Of a stretch of DNA of 64,000 nt, positions 20,130 to 30,101 are shown piece by piece. Position numbers and translations under genes: made by a program. The stretch spans positions 124,001-188,000 of the forward strand of contig NZ_ML660163.1 in assembly GCF_007004725.1 (NCBI RefSeq). The letters run 5' to 3'. A model generated the notes under the pieces. The model was not told the origin of the DNA. It saw only the letters and a list, made by a program, of their open reading frames with translations, and did no database searches. The DNA comes from Aliikangiella coralliicola. GTDB taxonomy: Bacteria; Pseudomonadota; Gammaproteobacteria; Enterobacterales; Kangiellaceae. Positions within the stretch are counted from its first letter, which is position 1; the number at the start of each line of letters is the position of its first letter.

Positions 20130-22310
20130 ATGAAATCCAAAATAACAACAGTCGCTGCCGCCACTTTATTGGCACTTGGCGCTACTTCAGGTGTCACACT
20201 GGCAAGCAATTTAAAGCTAAATTTAGTTAATAAAGAAACCGCAGAGAGCGCAAAATCGAATGGTACAGCTCTTGAACGCGTCATCGTTAAATTTTCACCG
20301 GGAAAAGGTCGCGATACTAAAGCGCTTGCGAAAAGTGTCGGCGGTGAAATCAAAATCGATTTGCAAAAACACGATGCTTTTGCGATGGAAGTTCCATCAG
20401 CAGCTTTAAAAGGGCTTCGTAACAATCCGAATATTGAATTCATTGAAACTGATGCTAAACGTCAACTACTTAGCACCAACTTAAACACAACAGAACTAGA
20501 ACCATGGGGAATTAGCGCTGTTGAAGCAGATGTTGCCTCTGATAGCTTAGCCGGTAACCGCACCGTTTGTATTATCGATTCAGGATACGATATTCGTCAC
20601 ACAGATTTAAGCGGTAACACGGTTTCGGGAACAAATGACTCCGGAACCGGAAACTGGTCTACGCCAGGCGGCTCGCACGGTACTCACGTTGCCGGCACGG
20701 TAGCGGCTGTTAACAACGGTTCAGGTGTTGTGGGTGTAATGCCCAATGGCAATATCAATTTGCATATTATCAAAGTGTTTAACGAGTCAGGCTGGGGTTA
20801 CTCATCAAGCCTGGTTTCTGCAGTTGATAAATGTGTAAATGCTGGAGCCAATGTTGTAAGCATGAGCCTGGGCGGTGGCGGTAGCAGCCAAACAGAAAGA
20901 AATGCGTTCACTAACTACTATAATCAGGGCGTGTTAAGCATTGCCGCGGCAGGTAACGATGGTAACACAGCCCACTCTTACCCGGCATCTTACGACGCAG
21001 TTGTTTCTGTTGCAGCGGTAGATTCTGGAAAAATGCACGCTAACTTTTCTCAACGCACAAATCAGGTCGAAATATCCGGTCCTGGTGAAGCTGTATTATC
21101 TAGCGTTGGTCTAGGCGACGGGCAATTAGCACAACTTACCGTTGGTGGTGTTGACTACTTTGCTAACGGTGTTGTTCCTCACATCTTCTATAACAGCAGC
21201 CTGTCTTATGATCCTAGTGGCAATAACGGCTCAGCTTCAGGTAATTTAGGCGTTTGTACGACCTCTGGCACATCTTATTCTTGCGGCGATATGAGCGGCA
21301 AAATCTGTTTAGTTGAACGTGGTGAAAACCAGGGCGATAACACCACTTCAACTGAAAATTCTTATCCTGAATACCGTGGTGCGAATGCTTGCGCTGACGC
21401 AGGCGCGGCAGGCATTGTGGTTTACAGTAATGCAGCTCGTCCAGGATTACAGGCACCATTTATGGTCGACTTTAACAATAAAATATCAGGTATTCCGACA
21501 GCTTCGGTTGATCGTGCAACGGGACTTGAGTTGGCAACAAAAGCAGGTCAGTCAGCTAGTTTCTCCAAGTCGGGTAATCAAGATTGGGATTATTACAACG
21601 GAACGTCTATGGCGACGCCTCACGTGAGCGCGGTTGCAGCGCTTGTCTGGTCTCACCATACTGGCTGTACCGCAACGGAAGTTCGAAATGCACTAAACTC
21701 GACAGCTGAAGATTTGGACACTGCAGGCCGTGACAATAAAACCGGTTATGGATTAGTAAAAGCGCAAGCCGCGATCAACTACCTTGCAGGCCAGGCCTGT
21801 GGTGGTGGTTCGGTTGATAATCCTCCGTCGGCGAGCTTTAGTTACTCTTGTAATGAGTTAGCATGTAACTTCAATGATAACAGCTCTGACGATAATGGCA
21901 TCAATAGCTACAGTTGGAATTTCGGTGATGGCGCAAGCAGCACATCACAAAACCCAAGTCACACTTACTCGGCAGACGGTTCATATTCTGTCACACTGAC
22001 AGTAACGGATACTGCCGGCCAAACGGATACTTCAACACAAACGGTAACTGTTACCAGTGCCAGCTCAGGTGGTGTTGAACTTTCAGCTTCAGGTTACAAA
22101 GTCAAAGGGCGTCATAGCATAGACCTTACGTGGAGCGGCGCAACCACTTCAAATGTTGATGTTTATCGCAATGGTTCAAAAATTGCGACAACAGCAAATG
22201 ACGGAGCTTACACTGATGCAACAGGTAATCGTGGCGGACGGACTTACACCTATAAAGTGTGTGAAGCAGGTTCTTCAACTTGCTCTGCGGAAGTCAATGT
22301 AATTTTTTAA
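20130..22310 (+). CDS. S8 subtilisin-like serine protease with PA and PKD domains
   Basis: A 726-residue secreted subtilase. A signal peptide (1-26, ending TLASN) is followed by an I9-type propeptide (about 45-115, RVIVKFSPG...). The catalytic triad is visible: D150 in CIIDSGYD, H183 in GSHGTHVAGT, and S493 in NGTSMATPH; the oxyanion Asn lies in AAAGNDG. A PA (protease-associated) insert occupies about 330-460 (GKICLVERG...ACADAGAAGIVVYSN). After the catalytic domain come a PKD domain (about 565-650, NFGDGASS...SHTYSADGSYSVTLTV) and a short FN3-like domain with two cysteines at the end. Unlike the metalloprotease upstream, there is no GlyGly-CTERM tail, so it is probably released freely. A strong terminator follows. 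Confidence 0.93.
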   Translation: MKSKITTVAAATLLALGATSGVTLASNLKLNLVNKETAESAKSNGTALERVIVKFSPGKGRDTKALAKSVGGEIKIDLQKHDAFAMEVPSAALKGLRNNPNIEFIETDAKRQLLSTNLNTTELEPWGISAVEADVASDSLAGNRTVCIIDSGYDIRHTDLSGNTVSGTNDSGTGNWSTPGGSHGTHVAGTVAAVNNGSGVVGVMPNGNINLHIIKVFNESGWGYSSSLVSAVDKCVNAGANVVSMSLGGGGSSQTERNAFTNYYNQGVLSIAAAGNDGNTAHSYPASYDAVVSVAAVDSGKMHANFSQRTNQVEISGPGEAVLSSVGLGDGQLAQLTVGGVDYFANGVVPHIFYNSSLSYDPSGNNGSASGNLGVCTTSGTSYSCGDMSGKICLVERGENQGDNTTSTENSYPEYRGANACADAGAAGIVVYSNAARPGLQAPFMVDFNNKISGIPTASVDRATGLELATKAGQSASFSKSGNQDWDYYNGTSMATPHVSAVAALVWSHHTGCTATEVRNALNSTAEDLDTAGRDNKTGYGLVKAQAAINYLAGQACGGGSVDNPPSASFSYSCNELACNFNDNSSDDNGINSYSWNFGDGASSTSQNPSHTYSADGSYSVTLTVTDTAGQTDTSTQTVTVTSASSGGVELSASGYKVKGRHSIDLTWSGATTSNVDVYRNGSKIATTANDGAYTDATGNRGGRTYTYKVCEAGSSTCSAEVNVIF

Positions 22311-22365
22311 GCGCACGAGAACACAATAGCCAAATAATAACGATTAGAGTTTATTTTTAATTTAG

Positions 22366-22392
22366 AGCGACTCATTAGAGTCGCTTTTTTTT
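22366..22392 (+). terminator. Strong rho-independent terminator of the subtilase gene
   Basis: AGCGACTC, loop ATTA, GAGTCGCT and a run of eight T. It sits between the subtilase and the convergent GGDEF gene. Confidence 0.9.
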
Positions 22393-22441
22393 GAGTGGCG
22401 TTCGCGAATATTTGACTAAACAAATAAGTACTTTTCATTCG

Positions 22442-24088
22442 CTAATTTTCAACCGAAATAATCTGATTACGTCCACTTGATTTGGCTTTATATAGTGCGC
22501 GGTCTGCGCGAGAAATACTTTCTTCAATATTGTTATCGTCAATAGTTATTGCGGTCAACCCAATACTAACGGTTAAGTTTAGTAACTGCTTTTCTATCAC
22601 AAACTCTTGTTGATTAATTTTATTGAGAATTCTTGCCATTATTTTTTGAGCATCTTTCAGCGGTGTTTGTGGCATGATAATGAGGTATTCTTCGCCACCG
22701 TATCGTCCTAAAATATCTTGTTCTCTAAGCGCGTGTTTTAGCCGCATTGAAACGGCCTGAAGTACCTTATCCCCGGCTAAATGACCAAAGTTATCATTAA
22801 CCTGTTTGAAATGATCAATGTCAACCATAGCGAGGGCTGATTCGCTATTCATTGTTTTACTCATCTCGAAAACCTTACCCCCCTCTTCCTTAAGCGCTCG
22901 CAAGTTATTGAGTTGGGTCAGCTCGTCAGTTAACGTTCTCTCATAGAGCCGAGTTTCTCTCTTTTTAAATTGGACGAGCTTATCTCCCAAAGCTAAAGAC
23001 AACAGCAAAGACTCAAATAAGGAAGCAACAGCAACACCGTAAATGACCAGGTTAGACAACTCAGAGACACCAAGTCCATAACTTACCCTGGCGATTATAG
23101 CCAACAGGATAATCGACCACGCCACAAATACATATTCAATCGAAAACACCTGTTTTTTAAGTAGTGGGATCAACATTGGGAAAGTCACTATCGACAGCCA
23201 TAATGACATTAGCTGAATAACAACCAGTCCAATATTAATATGGAAGAGCGCGATTACCCCAAAACTGATACATAGTCGCGCAGGAACTTTTAACGCCCAC
23301 AATGTTAGTTTTGGATAATAAAGATCTAACTGCGTAAAACGAATAATAAATCGATTAGCGAAGAAAACTGAACTAGCAGCGATTAGCCAGGTAACCGCCG
23401 CTCCCAGCTGATCAAACCATTCCCAATTTAAATATCGATATACGCCTTCAGATAAAAAGATAAAAATGGCGTTTAAAAACAGGAAGGGCAGATAGGCTGC
23501 GTAATCAGAGTCTCCGCTTCTAAAGTAGATGAGGCTATTAAATATTGCGATTGTAATAAAAGCGCTAAACAATATCGCATAATACACAACGGCATTGTGA
23601 TTTGACTGGATAAACTCAGCTTGATTGACCAGGTAGAAACTAATTCGCGAACTCACTTTTGTTCTAACTTCAACCACGATCTTGTCGAGTTGAGAATCTA
23701 GCTGATAAGCTTGAAATCTTGAGGAAGGATAGTTAACAACTTTTAAATCGATCTCGCTTTTTTCATCTCCTGGCTTACCGGGAGTCATGAACTTAATTGC
23801 TTTGAAGTATAACAACTCAATCACAATCAGTTCATAGTCTTTTGATGAGCAATGTTCGAATGTTAAGAGATACTGGTCAAACTGATTGTTACCCGACGTT
23901 TTAAATTGCGATTTATTTTCTTCTTTCACTGTTTGCAAAGCGTTAATCTGCTCCGCTTTTGGCTCACAGTAATTTTCGACCTCGCGTTCAAAAAAACTAT
24001 CTGGCATTAGACGGATTACAGAAAAAAATAAACCGACAACAAGCAGTAATTCTAACCAAATGACAAACGCTTTCCGAGAAACCACCAT
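22442..24088 (-). CDS. Membrane diguanylate cyclase (7TM-DISM plus GGDEF)
   Basis: A 548-residue enzyme expected to make cyclic di-GMP. A single N-terminal helix (about 8-25) leads into a periplasmic 7TMR-DISMED2-like ligand domain (about 40-165). A seven-helix 7TMR-DISM membrane block follows (about 170-375), then a GGDEF domain (about 385-545). The active-site motif is GGEEY at 464-468, the active GGEEF-like form. The inhibitory site RxxD (REQD) lies exactly five residues before it, so product feedback is likely intact. The start at 24088 lacks a clear Shine-Dalgarno. It converges with the subtilase and shows no operon partner. The ligand of the periplasmic domain is unknown; DISMED2 domains are thought to bind carbohydrate-like ligands. 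Confidence 0.92.
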   Translation of the reverse strand: MVVSRKAFVIWLELLLVVGLFFSVIRLMPDSFFEREVENYCEPKAEQINALQTVKEENKSQFKTSGNNQFDQYLLTFEHCSSKDYELIVIELLYFKAIKFMTPGKPGDEKSEIDLKVVNYPSSRFQAYQLDSQLDKIVVEVRTKVSSRISFYLVNQAEFIQSNHNAVVYYAILFSAFITIAIFNSLIYFRSGDSDYAAYLPFLFLNAIFIFLSEGVYRYLNWEWFDQLGAAVTWLIAASSVFFANRFIIRFTQLDLYYPKLTLWALKVPARLCISFGVIALFHINIGLVVIQLMSLWLSIVTFPMLIPLLKKQVFSIEYVFVAWSIILLAIIARVSYGLGVSELSNLVIYGVAVASLFESLLLSLALGDKLVQFKKRETRLYERTLTDELTQLNNLRALKEEGGKVFEMSKTMNSESALAMVDIDHFKQVNDNFGHLAGDKVLQAVSMRLKHALREQDILGRYGGEEYLIIMPQTPLKDAQKIMARILNKINQQEFVIEKQLLNLTVSIGLTAITIDDNNIEESISRADRALYKAKSSGRNQIISVEN

Positions 24089-24214
24089 ATCGAGTAATAA
24101 AGAGAGAGCCGAATATAAATTGTAGTTGCTTTATATTTAATCTGCTATCAAATAGCCCATCTAATATGGTTAGTTAAAAAATGGGTTCCGGCAAAGTGTC
24201 AAAATTTTTATCAA

Positions 24215-25189
24215 TCACTCTTTGTAATACCTCATTGCTACGTCGCAGCGTTGATATTTTTTTCCATAATTTTCCATAATTTCAACATCGTGCTCAAAAC
24301 CCAGTTTTTCATACAAATGAATGGCCGCCTGACATTTCCTGTTCGTCAACAGATATAAATTGTTTACCGACATTTGGTCAGCCTGCTTAATAACATGTTC
24401 TAGCAAAACTTCACCAACTTTTAATCCTCGAGCACTTTTTAATACACCCATTTTGGTGAGTTCAAATCGGCCTGGTCCCTGTTTTAATAAAGCACAGGTT
24501 CCAACGATCCCCAGTGTGGGGTGTTTGGCAAAATAGATTTTACCGCCGGGTTCGATAACGACTTTTTGTGGATTATCTAAAATCTCTCGATCGCTACTTT
24601 CTAACTCAAACATATCGACTATCCATTCATTGTTGATGGACTTAAAATAACCAGCCAACGCAGGCGTGAAATCCACAATTTCCACTTCAGAGTTAACATC
24701 AGGATTTTCCATAATTTCAACGTACCTTTGAAACAAAGAACGACGCTCAAACGCTTTTTCCAGCGCTTTCAAGGATTCAAAGAAATTTTCGCCAGCCTCA
24801 GCACATAATTGCTTTGCTGCTAATTCGACTGAATGACACATAGGTTGAATTTCCTCTACCAAAGAAACACCTTGAGTTGTCAGTGACATCACCCTACGCC
24901 TCGAGTCATCCTCACATGGCAAGCTTAATACTAGTCCTTTAGCAACCAGCTCTTTACAAAAATGGCTTATGGCTGGCTGGGTTAACCCAAGTAACTCTGC
25001 GGCATCAACTACAGTAACTTTCTGTCGCTGATGTAATAGTGATAATAGCGTAAACCATTTGGGTTGAGTTTCATGTCCTGCGTGCATATAAACCTTGTTG
25101 GCATCATTAAGTAATCGCTCACTTAGCCTTTTTAGTCGGCTACCAAGGGCTACTTCACCCAGTTCATCTAAGAAGTCTATTTTTTGCAT
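24215..25189 (-). CDS. MarR-GNAT fusion protein
   Basis: A 324-residue fusion. The N-terminal half (about 35-140) is a MarR-type winged helix: VTVVDAAELLGLTQPAISHFCKEL is the recognition region and DDSRRRVMSLTTQG the wing. The C-terminal half (about 170-322) is a GNAT acetyltransferase with the acetyl-CoA loop region near SARGLKVGEVLLEHV and the closing strand QAAIHLYEKLGFEHD. The family is common in proteobacteria and usually regarded as a regulator coupled to acetylation of a small molecule or protein; substrates are mostly unknown. The start has GGAG six bases upstream. A near-palindromic AT-rich site 22 bp upstream fits self-repression. The gene stands alone between the GGDEF and S9 peptidase genes. 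Confidence 0.9.
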   Translation of the reverse strand: MQKIDFLDELGEVALGSRLKRLSERLLNDANKVYMHAGHETQPKWFTLLSLLHQRQKVTVVDAAELLGLTQPAISHFCKELVAKGLVLSLPCEDDSRRRVMSLTTQGVSLVEEIQPMCHSVELAAKQLCAEAGENFFESLKALEKAFERRSLFQRYVEIMENPDVNSEVEIVDFTPALAGYFKSINNEWIVDMFELESSDREILDNPQKVVIEPGGKIYFAKHPTLGIVGTCALLKQGPGRFELTKMGVLKSARGLKVGEVLLEHVIKQADQMSVNNLYLLTNRKCQAAIHLYEKLGFEHDVEIMENYGKKYQRCDVAMRYYKE

Positions 25190-25210
25190 AATATTCTCCA
25201 GATACGGAAA

Positions 25211-25228
25211 TATATTATTAATTATATA
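25211..25228. promoter_or_regulatory. Candidate MarR-type operator
   Basis: An 18-bp AT-rich dyad (TATATTATTAATTATATA, 16 of 18 positions symmetric) lies just upstream of the MarR-GNAT ATG, as expected for an autoregulated MarR gene. High AT content makes chance symmetry possible. The rest of the spacer 25190-25496 shows no gene. Confidence 0.4.
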
Positions 25229-25496
25229 AACACTAATATATAAGTCAAATATTTTTGCCTTATCATTGAAAAATACTCAAGAACTAAAAACACCTTGATA
25301 ATTTTAACCCGGTTAAAATTGGCTCTCGTTTTGACTTTTCCTACACTGAGAACTTGGCGGGATTAACTTGATAGAACAAAGTAACGATAACAAAATAAAC
25401 AGAAACAAAATAACCAGACACTCAACTAATAGCCAATCAGCTACAGATTCATATGCTGAGTGTCAGGCCATCTCTTACCCTTTCGAACTTAAATGC

Positions 25497-27578
25497 TTAG
25501 TTTTTCTTTTCTTCTTCCGACTCTCGATACTTGTCAAACCAAGCCAAAATATACCCAATCTTTCTCGCTAAATTAGAAGGCTTGGCCGCAATCCCATGAT
25601 AAGCCCCTTGAATACGCACAAACGAACTTTCCACACCTTCCAACCGCAAAGCACCATAATATTGCTCACTTTCACTCATAGGAGTACGGACATCGAGTTC
25701 GCCCGTTAACACCATGGTTGGTGTTTCCACGTTCCCCACCAGCGCTAAAGGTGAACGTTTCCAATATTGCTCGTAATCTTTCCACGGCAAATCGGTAAAC
25801 CAGTATCGGGTCATAAATGTATAAATATCGGAGGTACCAATCATACTAATCCAGTTAATCACTGGCTTGGCGACAACCGCGGCTTTAAATCGATTCGTTT
25901 TGCCAATAATCCAGGCGGTTAAAACCCCACCACCAGAACCACCGGTAACAAATAAATTTTTCTCGTCTACATAGCCTTTGGCAATCACACCATCCACCAT
26001 ATCCATCAAATCATCATAATCATTTGACGGATAATTTTTATTAATTAAATTAGCAAACTCACTTCCCTGAGAAGTAGAACCACGCGGGTTGCCATACACC
26101 ACGACATAACCGGCTGCTGCAAAGAGTTGCACTTCCGATGAAAAACCAGGGCCGTAGGCTGTGTGAGGGCCGCCATGAATTTCCAAAATCATTGGATACT
26201 TCTTCTTGGGATCAAAATCCGGCGGGGTCACAATCCAGGCTTGTAAATCCCGTCGATCGACAGAGCTTTTTACAGTGAGTAACTCTGGCTTATTCACAGT
26301 TTTATGATCAAACACATCACCGTTAAGATCAGTGAGCATGGTAACTCGACCACGTCTATCAACTACCGCTAAATCAGCCGGTTTATTCCCGCTGGAATGA
26401 GTGTAAACCACATCACCATTATCAGTGACATCGTATTGACCTGAAGTGTAAGGTCTACCAAGGCTCATGCCCCCCAACAAACTGGTCTTATTGTTAAGTT
26501 TGCCAGACAGATTGACGTAAGCCACCCGCTTTTTACCGTCTTTATCGTAACTAAAATAAATTCCTTTGCTATTCTCCGCCCAGCGAATATTTTGCACTGA
26601 ACGATCCAGTTTTGGGGTTAACTGTTTAATGTTGCTGCCATCAGCATTCATCACATACAGCTCGCTATTTTGAAAAGACTTTCCGTCATCTTCAAATCCC
26701 GTAAATGCAATTCTTTTTCCATCAGGACTCATTTTAGGTGAGCTTTCTGGGCCAGTGGCCTTGGTTAATTGGGTGACCTTACCGCTTAGTACATCAATGG
26801 CTAATAAGTCGCTGTTAAAAATATCGAATTCAAAATTTTCTCTAGTGTTGGCCGACACAATAATTTGCTTACTGTCTTTGGTCCAGGCCAAAGAACCTGC
26901 ATAATTGTGAGCGCTCGAAGTAATTTGTCGGGGAGTGCCACCAATGGCCGGTACCACATAAATCTGAAGGTTCCCGGGTTTATTCATCCCAGCACCGTCT
27001 TGTTGGTATAAGGTCTTATCAATATATTGTGCATCATTCGCCCACTTTGCACCTTTAGGTTTAAATGACAGGCTAAATAAAGGTTTGGCTTTGGCAGGCG
27101 TAAACATAGCAAAAGCAATCTGCTTACCATCAGGCGAAAAACTGAGGCTGTTAGGGCTCATCGTCACATCAGTAACTCGGGCAGTGTTACCACTTTTCAC
27201 ATCTCTTACATAAATTTGCACCTTACCTTCTTTGCTCGACAGGTACGCCATTTTAGAACCATCGCGAGAAAAAACGGGACTATAGTGATTTTTTGAATCC
27301 GACAACAGCGGCATATGAGCACTGCCATCTAAAGCCACTGTCCATAAATTTCTGCGCACACTATCGGACATAATATCCATACTACGGCGTTCGTAAACCA
27401 CATGGTCACCATCAGGCATGACCACCGGGTTCGCGGCATACTCTAAACTGAAAAGGTCCTTGTAGTTGAGGAGTTTTTTATTCTCTTCCTTGGACTCTGG
27501 CTTCGCGGATAAATTTGCAGTTAATAAAAGACTTGCGACCAGTGTGGTAATGGTTCGCAACGAGAGAGTTTTGTTCAT
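25497..27578 (-). CDS. S9 family prolyl-oligopeptidase-type peptidase
   Basis: A 693-residue exported peptidase. The signal peptide covers residues 1-25 (ends ANLSAKPE). Residues about 35-430 form a WD40-like (PD40) beta-propeller with repeated SPDGKxIAF patterns. The alpha/beta-hydrolase domain (about 450-690) carries the nucleophile S548 in TGGSGGG, D629 in GELDVRTP and H661 in GAYHGI, so the triad is complete. HGGPHTAYGPGF supplies the oxyanion region. Family members cut small peptides after proline or alanine (DPP or acylaminoacyl type); the fine specificity cannot be read here. GAGG lies ten bases before the ATG. Its stop lies 307 bp from the MarR-GNAT start on the same strand, so separate transcription is likely. 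Confidence 0.93.
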   Translation of the reverse strand: MNKTLSLRTITTLVASLLLTANLSAKPESKEENKKLLNYKDLFSLEYAANPVVMPDGDHVVYERRSMDIMSDSVRRNLWTVALDGSAHMPLLSDSKNHYSPVFSRDGSKMAYLSSKEGKVQIYVRDVKSGNTARVTDVTMSPNSLSFSPDGKQIAFAMFTPAKAKPLFSLSFKPKGAKWANDAQYIDKTLYQQDGAGMNKPGNLQIYVVPAIGGTPRQITSSAHNYAGSLAWTKDSKQIIVSANTRENFEFDIFNSDLLAIDVLSGKVTQLTKATGPESSPKMSPDGKRIAFTGFEDDGKSFQNSELYVMNADGSNIKQLTPKLDRSVQNIRWAENSKGIYFSYDKDGKKRVAYVNLSGKLNNKTSLLGGMSLGRPYTSGQYDVTDNGDVVYTHSSGNKPADLAVVDRRGRVTMLTDLNGDVFDHKTVNKPELLTVKSSVDRRDLQAWIVTPPDFDPKKKYPMILEIHGGPHTAYGPGFSSEVQLFAAAGYVVVYGNPRGSTSQGSEFANLINKNYPSNDYDDLMDMVDGVIAKGYVDEKNLFVTGGSGGGVLTAWIIGKTNRFKAAVVAKPVINWISMIGTSDIYTFMTRYWFTDLPWKDYEQYWKRSPLALVGNVETPTMVLTGELDVRTPMSESEQYYGALRLEGVESSFVRIQGAYHGIAAKPSNLARKIGYILAWFDKYRESEEEKKN

Positions 27579-27930
27579 TATTTTTTAGCCTCACAATTTA
27601 ATTCCGATACATTGTATCAAAACCTCTAAAACATAGGGTAGTGCGTCCTGTTTCAAAATGTATCTGTAGGCAGGGTTGTTGATCAAGAGGGCAAATTCGC
27701 TGAATCTGAACTCATTGTCAGAGAGCCTAATTCCAACCTACCAATAGTGATTAAAAGAACAACTTGATCCATTTTGGATAATATTTCTGTCATTAAACAT
27801 TCACAAAAATAAACATTTTCACAAACTATACTGCGCCCAACAAATATCTCAGAACTCAAATATTAGGTGAGTTTTTTAAAAGCACTTCAACTATTTGAGC
27901 AAATTTCAGGAAAAATCAGGTTGCAGAAAA
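27579..27930. other. Divergent spacer between S9 peptidase and 5'-nucleotidase
   Basis: About 350 bp, AT-rich, no gene seen. It must hold the promoters of both divergent genes. A TATACT hexamer at 27827-27832 could be a -10 element for the rightward gene, but no good -35 element lies at the usual distance. Confidence 0.4.
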
Positions 27931-29901
27931 ATGAATAAAATAATGAAGAGCTCATTAAAATCATTAACAAGTTTAGTATTAGGGACCGTTTTGTTGACTG
28001 GTTGTAGTTCCGACGGAGAAGACGGTGTTCAAGGTCCTCAAGGCGAACAAGGAATCCAGGGATCTGCGGGTCAAAATGCGGATATGACGCTTGACTTAAC
28101 CATCCTACATATGAACGATCACCACTCGCATATTGCAAAAGATGATTTCGATCTTGATGTGACTGGTCTCGGATTAACAACCACAATAGATGGTGGCAAT
28201 CCGCTTGAAGAAGTCACTGTTAATTATGGTGGTTTTCCAATGTTAGTGAGCCTGTTTAATACTTTAGAAGGTCAGTCAGAAAATGTATTGAAACTTCATT
28301 CCGGCGATGCAATTACTGGAACCTTATACTACAGCTTGTTTAAAGGTCAGGCCGACGCGGCAATGATGAATCAAGTTTGTTTTGATGCATTCGCGTTAGG
28401 TAACCATGAATTCGACGACGGCGACTCTGGTTTAGCAAACTTTTTAAACTGGTTAAATTCGACTGCGTGTGAAACGCCTACTTTAGCAGCTAACATTGTT
28501 CCCGGCGAAACTTCTGCAGTGTCTTCTGGTTATATTCAGCCTTACACTATCATAGAGAGAAGCGGCCACAAAATTGGCATTATCGGCATCGATATCGCAG
28601 GAAAAACACAAAACTCTTCTAGCCCAGATGCAACCACTGAATTTCTGGACGAAACAACCACAGCACAACAATACATCGATGAATTGACAGCGATGGGTGT
28701 TAATCACATTGTATTAATGACTCACTATCAGTACGAAAATGATTTAGCGTTAGCTGCAGCCTTAACTGGTGTTGATGTGATTGTTGGTGGTGATTCTCAC
28801 ACATTATTAGGCGACAGCACATTTAGTGATTTAGGTTTCAATCCAGTTGCTGATTATCCAGCAGAAGCTACCAATTTAGACGGCAATAAAGTCTGTGTTG
28901 TTCAAGCTTGGGAATATGCTCATATCATGGGTAAACTGGATGTAAGTTTCGATGAGAATGGTCATGTGACTTCTTGTGGTGGTCACCCTTATATGCCAAT
29001 AGAAGCTGAAATTAGTTATGAACATGCTGACGATGACGACCGGGTTCTCTCTGGTGCAGATTACGGGACAGTAATTGCTTCACTAACAAGTCATCCTGAA
29101 GTTGTGGTTACGCCTTCTGATGCAACGACTCAAGTCATGCTTGAAACTTTTGACGCAGATGTCGATATTTTGCGCCAAACTATCATTGGCACCATAGCGG
29201 AAGATCTTTGTTTAGAACGTTTCCCTGGACAAGGTCGTTCAAACTTATGCGATGTCTCAGCAAACTATGTTTATGGCAGCGATATTTCTAATGTCGTCGC
29301 AAAAGCTTTTCTAACGGTTACTCCTACAGCTGATATTGCAATTCAAAATGGTGGTGGTGTTCGTGTTGATGTTGCTGCTGGTGATTATTCAATCGGTGAC
29401 GCTTATACCTTGCTACCTTTCTCAAACACACTAGTCACTTTAGAAATGACAGGACAGCAAATTGTTGATGTATTAGAAGAAGCATTAGCAAATACACTCG
29501 ACAATGATGGTTCAAGCGGTTCATATCCCTATGCTTCTGGTTTACGTTTCTCAGTTGATGCTTCTCAAGCACATGGTAGCCGCATTAGTAACGTTGAAGT
29601 CAATTCACGAGTGGCCGGCGATTGGACAGCTATCGAATTAGCGGCGACTTATACGGTGGTTACTAATGACTTTATTGCGTCGGGTCGTGACGGATATACA
29701 ACTTTTGGCGAAGTCTTCGAAGCCGGTGATTTTGTTGACACTTACACAGAATACGCTCAGGGCTTTATCGACTATGTTGAAAGTTTAACCAATGCCGCAC
29801 AGCCAGTTCAAAAATTGCCAGTTTCTGAGTATTCAACTCAAAACTATATAGGCCGCGATGGATGCGACCATGGTACTAATAACGATTGTGTTGGTTACTA
29901 G
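27931..29901 (+). CDS. Lipoprotein 5'-nucleotidase (UshA/NadN-like) with collagen-like linker
   Basis: A 656-residue surface or periplasmic enzyme that should remove phosphate from nucleotides. The ATG at 27931 is preferred over the upstream TTG at 27895 because it directly precedes a good lipoprotein signal (basic start, hydrophobic core, lipobox LLTGC). A short run of Gly-X-Y triplets (GVQGPQGEQGIQGSAGQ) follows, forming a collagen-like spacer off the membrane. The metallophosphatase domain has ILHMNDHHSHI, HSGDAITGT, GNHEFDDG and MTHYQYEND, the usual metal ligands. The 5_nucleotid_C domain follows (about 400-600), with the substrate region QNGGGVRVDV and GRDGYTTFG. The end has two cysteines (DGCDHGTNNDC). 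Role: nucleotide scavenging for phosphate and nucleosides. A hairpin follows the stop. Confidence 0.92.
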   Translation: MNKIMKSSLKSLTSLVLGTVLLTGCSSDGEDGVQGPQGEQGIQGSAGQNADMTLDLTILHMNDHHSHIAKDDFDLDVTGLGLTTTIDGGNPLEEVTVNYGGFPMLVSLFNTLEGQSENVLKLHSGDAITGTLYYSLFKGQADAAMMNQVCFDAFALGNHEFDDGDSGLANFLNWLNSTACETPTLAANIVPGETSAVSSGYIQPYTIIERSGHKIGIIGIDIAGKTQNSSSPDATTEFLDETTTAQQYIDELTAMGVNHIVLMTHYQYENDLALAAALTGVDVIVGGDSHTLLGDSTFSDLGFNPVADYPAEATNLDGNKVCVVQAWEYAHIMGKLDVSFDENGHVTSCGGHPYMPIEAEISYEHADDDDRVLSGADYGTVIASLTSHPEVVVTPSDATTQVMLETFDADVDILRQTIIGTIAEDLCLERFPGQGRSNLCDVSANYVYGSDISNVVAKAFLTVTPTADIAIQNGGGVRVDVAAGDYSIGDAYTLLPFSNTLVTLEMTGQQIVDVLEEALANTLDNDGSSGSYPYASGLRFSVDASQAHGSRISNVEVNSRVAGDWTAIELAATYTVVTNDFIASGRDGYTTFGEVFEAGDFVDTYTEYAQGFIDYVESLTNAAQPVQKLPVSEYSTQNYIGRDGCDHGTNNDCVGY

Positions 29902-29913
29902 CATCGAAAAATA

Positions 29914-29941
29914 AAATAGCTGTTCTATTGGACAGCTATTT
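29914..29941 (+). terminator. Hairpin after the 5'-nucleotidase gene
   Basis: AAATAGCTGT and ACAGCTATTT form a perfect 10-bp stem, extendable to 12 bp around a TATT loop, 13 bp after the stop. The following T-tract is poor (CAATTCT), so termination may be incomplete. Confidence 0.5.
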
Positions 29942-30101
29942 CAATTCTATCAATCCTCCAGGTCGGGTTGATGCAAGAATACTCACAGCACTCCGTGGGC
30001 ACACTGACTTAACATCTACGCCCAGAATTGGGGTATTCTTTCACTATCAGGTCCACATCTTTCTCGAGCTTCAGTCCTTAAAAGTTCCCTAACTGAATCC
30101 A

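Noticed and set aside
25368-25571. 67-codon plus-strand frame between MarR-GNAT and S9 peptidase
   Set aside because: It overlaps the S9 peptidase 3' end on the other strand and is made of low-complexity Asn/Lys/Ser codons.
29886-30092. Open frame in the kinase frame upstream of its start
   Set aside because: It overlaps the end of the 5'-nucleotidase gene and shows no sensor-domain pattern; at best it is unrecognisable remnant sequence.
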